A stretch of DNA of 34,674 nucleotides. Source: Spirochaetales bacterium. GTDB taxonomy: Bacteria; Spirochaetota; Spirochaetia; Treponematales; Treponemataceae. Position numbers and translations under genes: made by a program. Below the pieces are notes generated by a model that saw only the letters and a list, made by a program, of their open reading frames with translations, was not told the origin of the DNA and ran no database searches. The DNA lies in the NCBI GenBank assembly GCA_003245785.1, contig QKCE01000202.1:1-34674 (forward strand), given 5' to 3'. The stretch's first letter is position 1, and each line of letters starts with the position of its first letter. Below are positions 34,011 to 34,674 of the stretch, piece after piece.

Positions 34011-34674
34011 TTGTACACAAGAGAGATACGGCCCGCTCCGGAGGTCCCCGTCCGCGACGGAACCCCCGATTTCGGGTGCTTTCAGGGCCCGTTCGAGAAA
34101 ATGGACATCCGAGGCATGCGCCGTCCTTTCGGCGACGTTCCCTTCCCGTCTTTCATCACCAATCGCCGGGTCATGGAAACCGTTCGGTTCATGTTCTGCG
34201 ACGAGGTAAATATAGGCGAGATCGAATTGTTCAATGCCGGTTATTTTTCTTTTATGGAAACCACTCTCTGGAACCGTAAAACCCGTCGCCGCATCGCGTA
34301 TCGGCATTTCTTCTTCCCGGGCCTCCGCCAGCTGGGGCGAAATTTCAAGAACAGCATCCTATCCTGCAGAAGCCCCATGCGGTTCGTGCGCATTCATTCC
34401 CGTTTATCGAAGCGCCACGTTTACGCCGATTTCGATTTTTTGGGTTCCGGCTCCCGCCCGCCCTGTCATGGGCGCCTCGAAATGAATCTCGAGGAATCCT
34501 CTTCGGCCGACATGTCCGCGGTGCTCCCCTACGGGGTCAAGCGCCGTTGTCTCGCCTCGTACCAGCTGACGGCGCCCTTGCACGGGTGGATCGGGACGGG
34601 CTACGAGGATTACCGGATCGAGCCCGGACGGGGAGTCGGGTTTTTCGACGTGCGCAAGGCGTATTTTTCGCTGC
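34011..34674 (+). CDS. DUF2804 family protein, N-terminal 221 codons (runs off the right edge)
   Basis: The frame opens after a stop at 33987 and stays open to the window edge. Reading from a TTG at 34011 gives YTREIRPAPEVPVRDG, then GCFQGPFEKMDIRGMRRPFG, and later the segment LHGWIGTGYEDYRIEPGRG. I recognise this as DUF2804, a family common in spirochaetes whose function is unknown. The TTG start is chosen because GAGG lies 6 bases before it and the extra 30 residues look conserved. The first ATG (34101) would drop them. The region is rich in aromatic residues and strands, and no membrane segment is seen. Confidence 0.75.
   Translation, partial: MYTREIRPAPEVPVRDGTPDFGCFQGPFEKMDIRGMRRPFGDVPFPSFITNRRVMETVRFMFCDEVNIGEIELFNAGYFSFMETTLWNRKTRRRIAYRHFFFPGLRQLGRNFKNSILSCRSPMRFVRIHSRLSKRHVYADFDFLGSGSRPPCHGRLEMNLEESSSADMSAVLPYGVKRRCLASYQLTAPLHGWIGTGYEDYRIEPGRGVGFFDVRKAYFSL

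Overview
This window is a bacterial chromosomal segment spanning the replication origin. The organism is most likely a moderately GC-rich spirochaete (order Spirochaetales). That placement is an inference from gene content: the dnaA-dnaN-recF block, ThrH, a DUF2804 protein, a LacI-type-sensor/GGDEF fusion and the general protein style. It is not from a marker-gene search.

Layout. Positions 1-8114 are the origin core. recF (partial), dnaN and dnaA read leftwards, and gyrB and gyrA read rightwards to a strong terminator. The dnaA-dnaN gap holds a good oriC candidate with DnaA-box-like sites, a run of TAG triplets (DnaA-trio) and an AT-rich stretch. Positions 8137-9704 form a more AT-rich accessory patch: a vapBC toxin-antitoxin pair and arfB (ribosome rescue), with two perfect 16-bp parS sites at 8876 and 9152. 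Next come a DUF1836 regulator, a secreted DNA/RNA nuclease and a nitroreductase.

Positions 11787-16005 hold what I consider the most interesting unit. A promoter, a 32-codon leader ORF with an excellent ribosome binding site and an intrinsic terminator precede two half-ABC exporters. The exporters have complementary degenerate ATPase sites, so they should form a heterodimer. This looks like ribosome-mediated attenuation of a multidrug exporter, similar in logic to bmrB-bmrCD of Bacillus. thrH follows, then a leftward pair of a twin-domain ABC ATPase and an MFS permease, a membrane diguanylate cyclase, and the divergent ilvY/ilvC pair with LysR-type operator repeats.

Positions 23343-34674 hold metK, translationally coupled to an orphan DNA methyltransferase; a stand-alone CBM48 protein; aspS, a LacI-sensor/GGDEF protein and apbE; a hemolysin-III-type membrane protein; a beta-CASP metallo-hydrolase coupled to rlmB; and the start of a DUF2804 gene. 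A recurring feature is that several genes (dnaA, arfB, ilvY, apbE, aspS, the metallo-hydrolase) have a -10-like hexamer only 6-8 bases before the start codon and no usable Shine-Dalgarno, which suggests leaderless transcripts. I saw no tRNA, rRNA, CRISPR array or insertion sequence.
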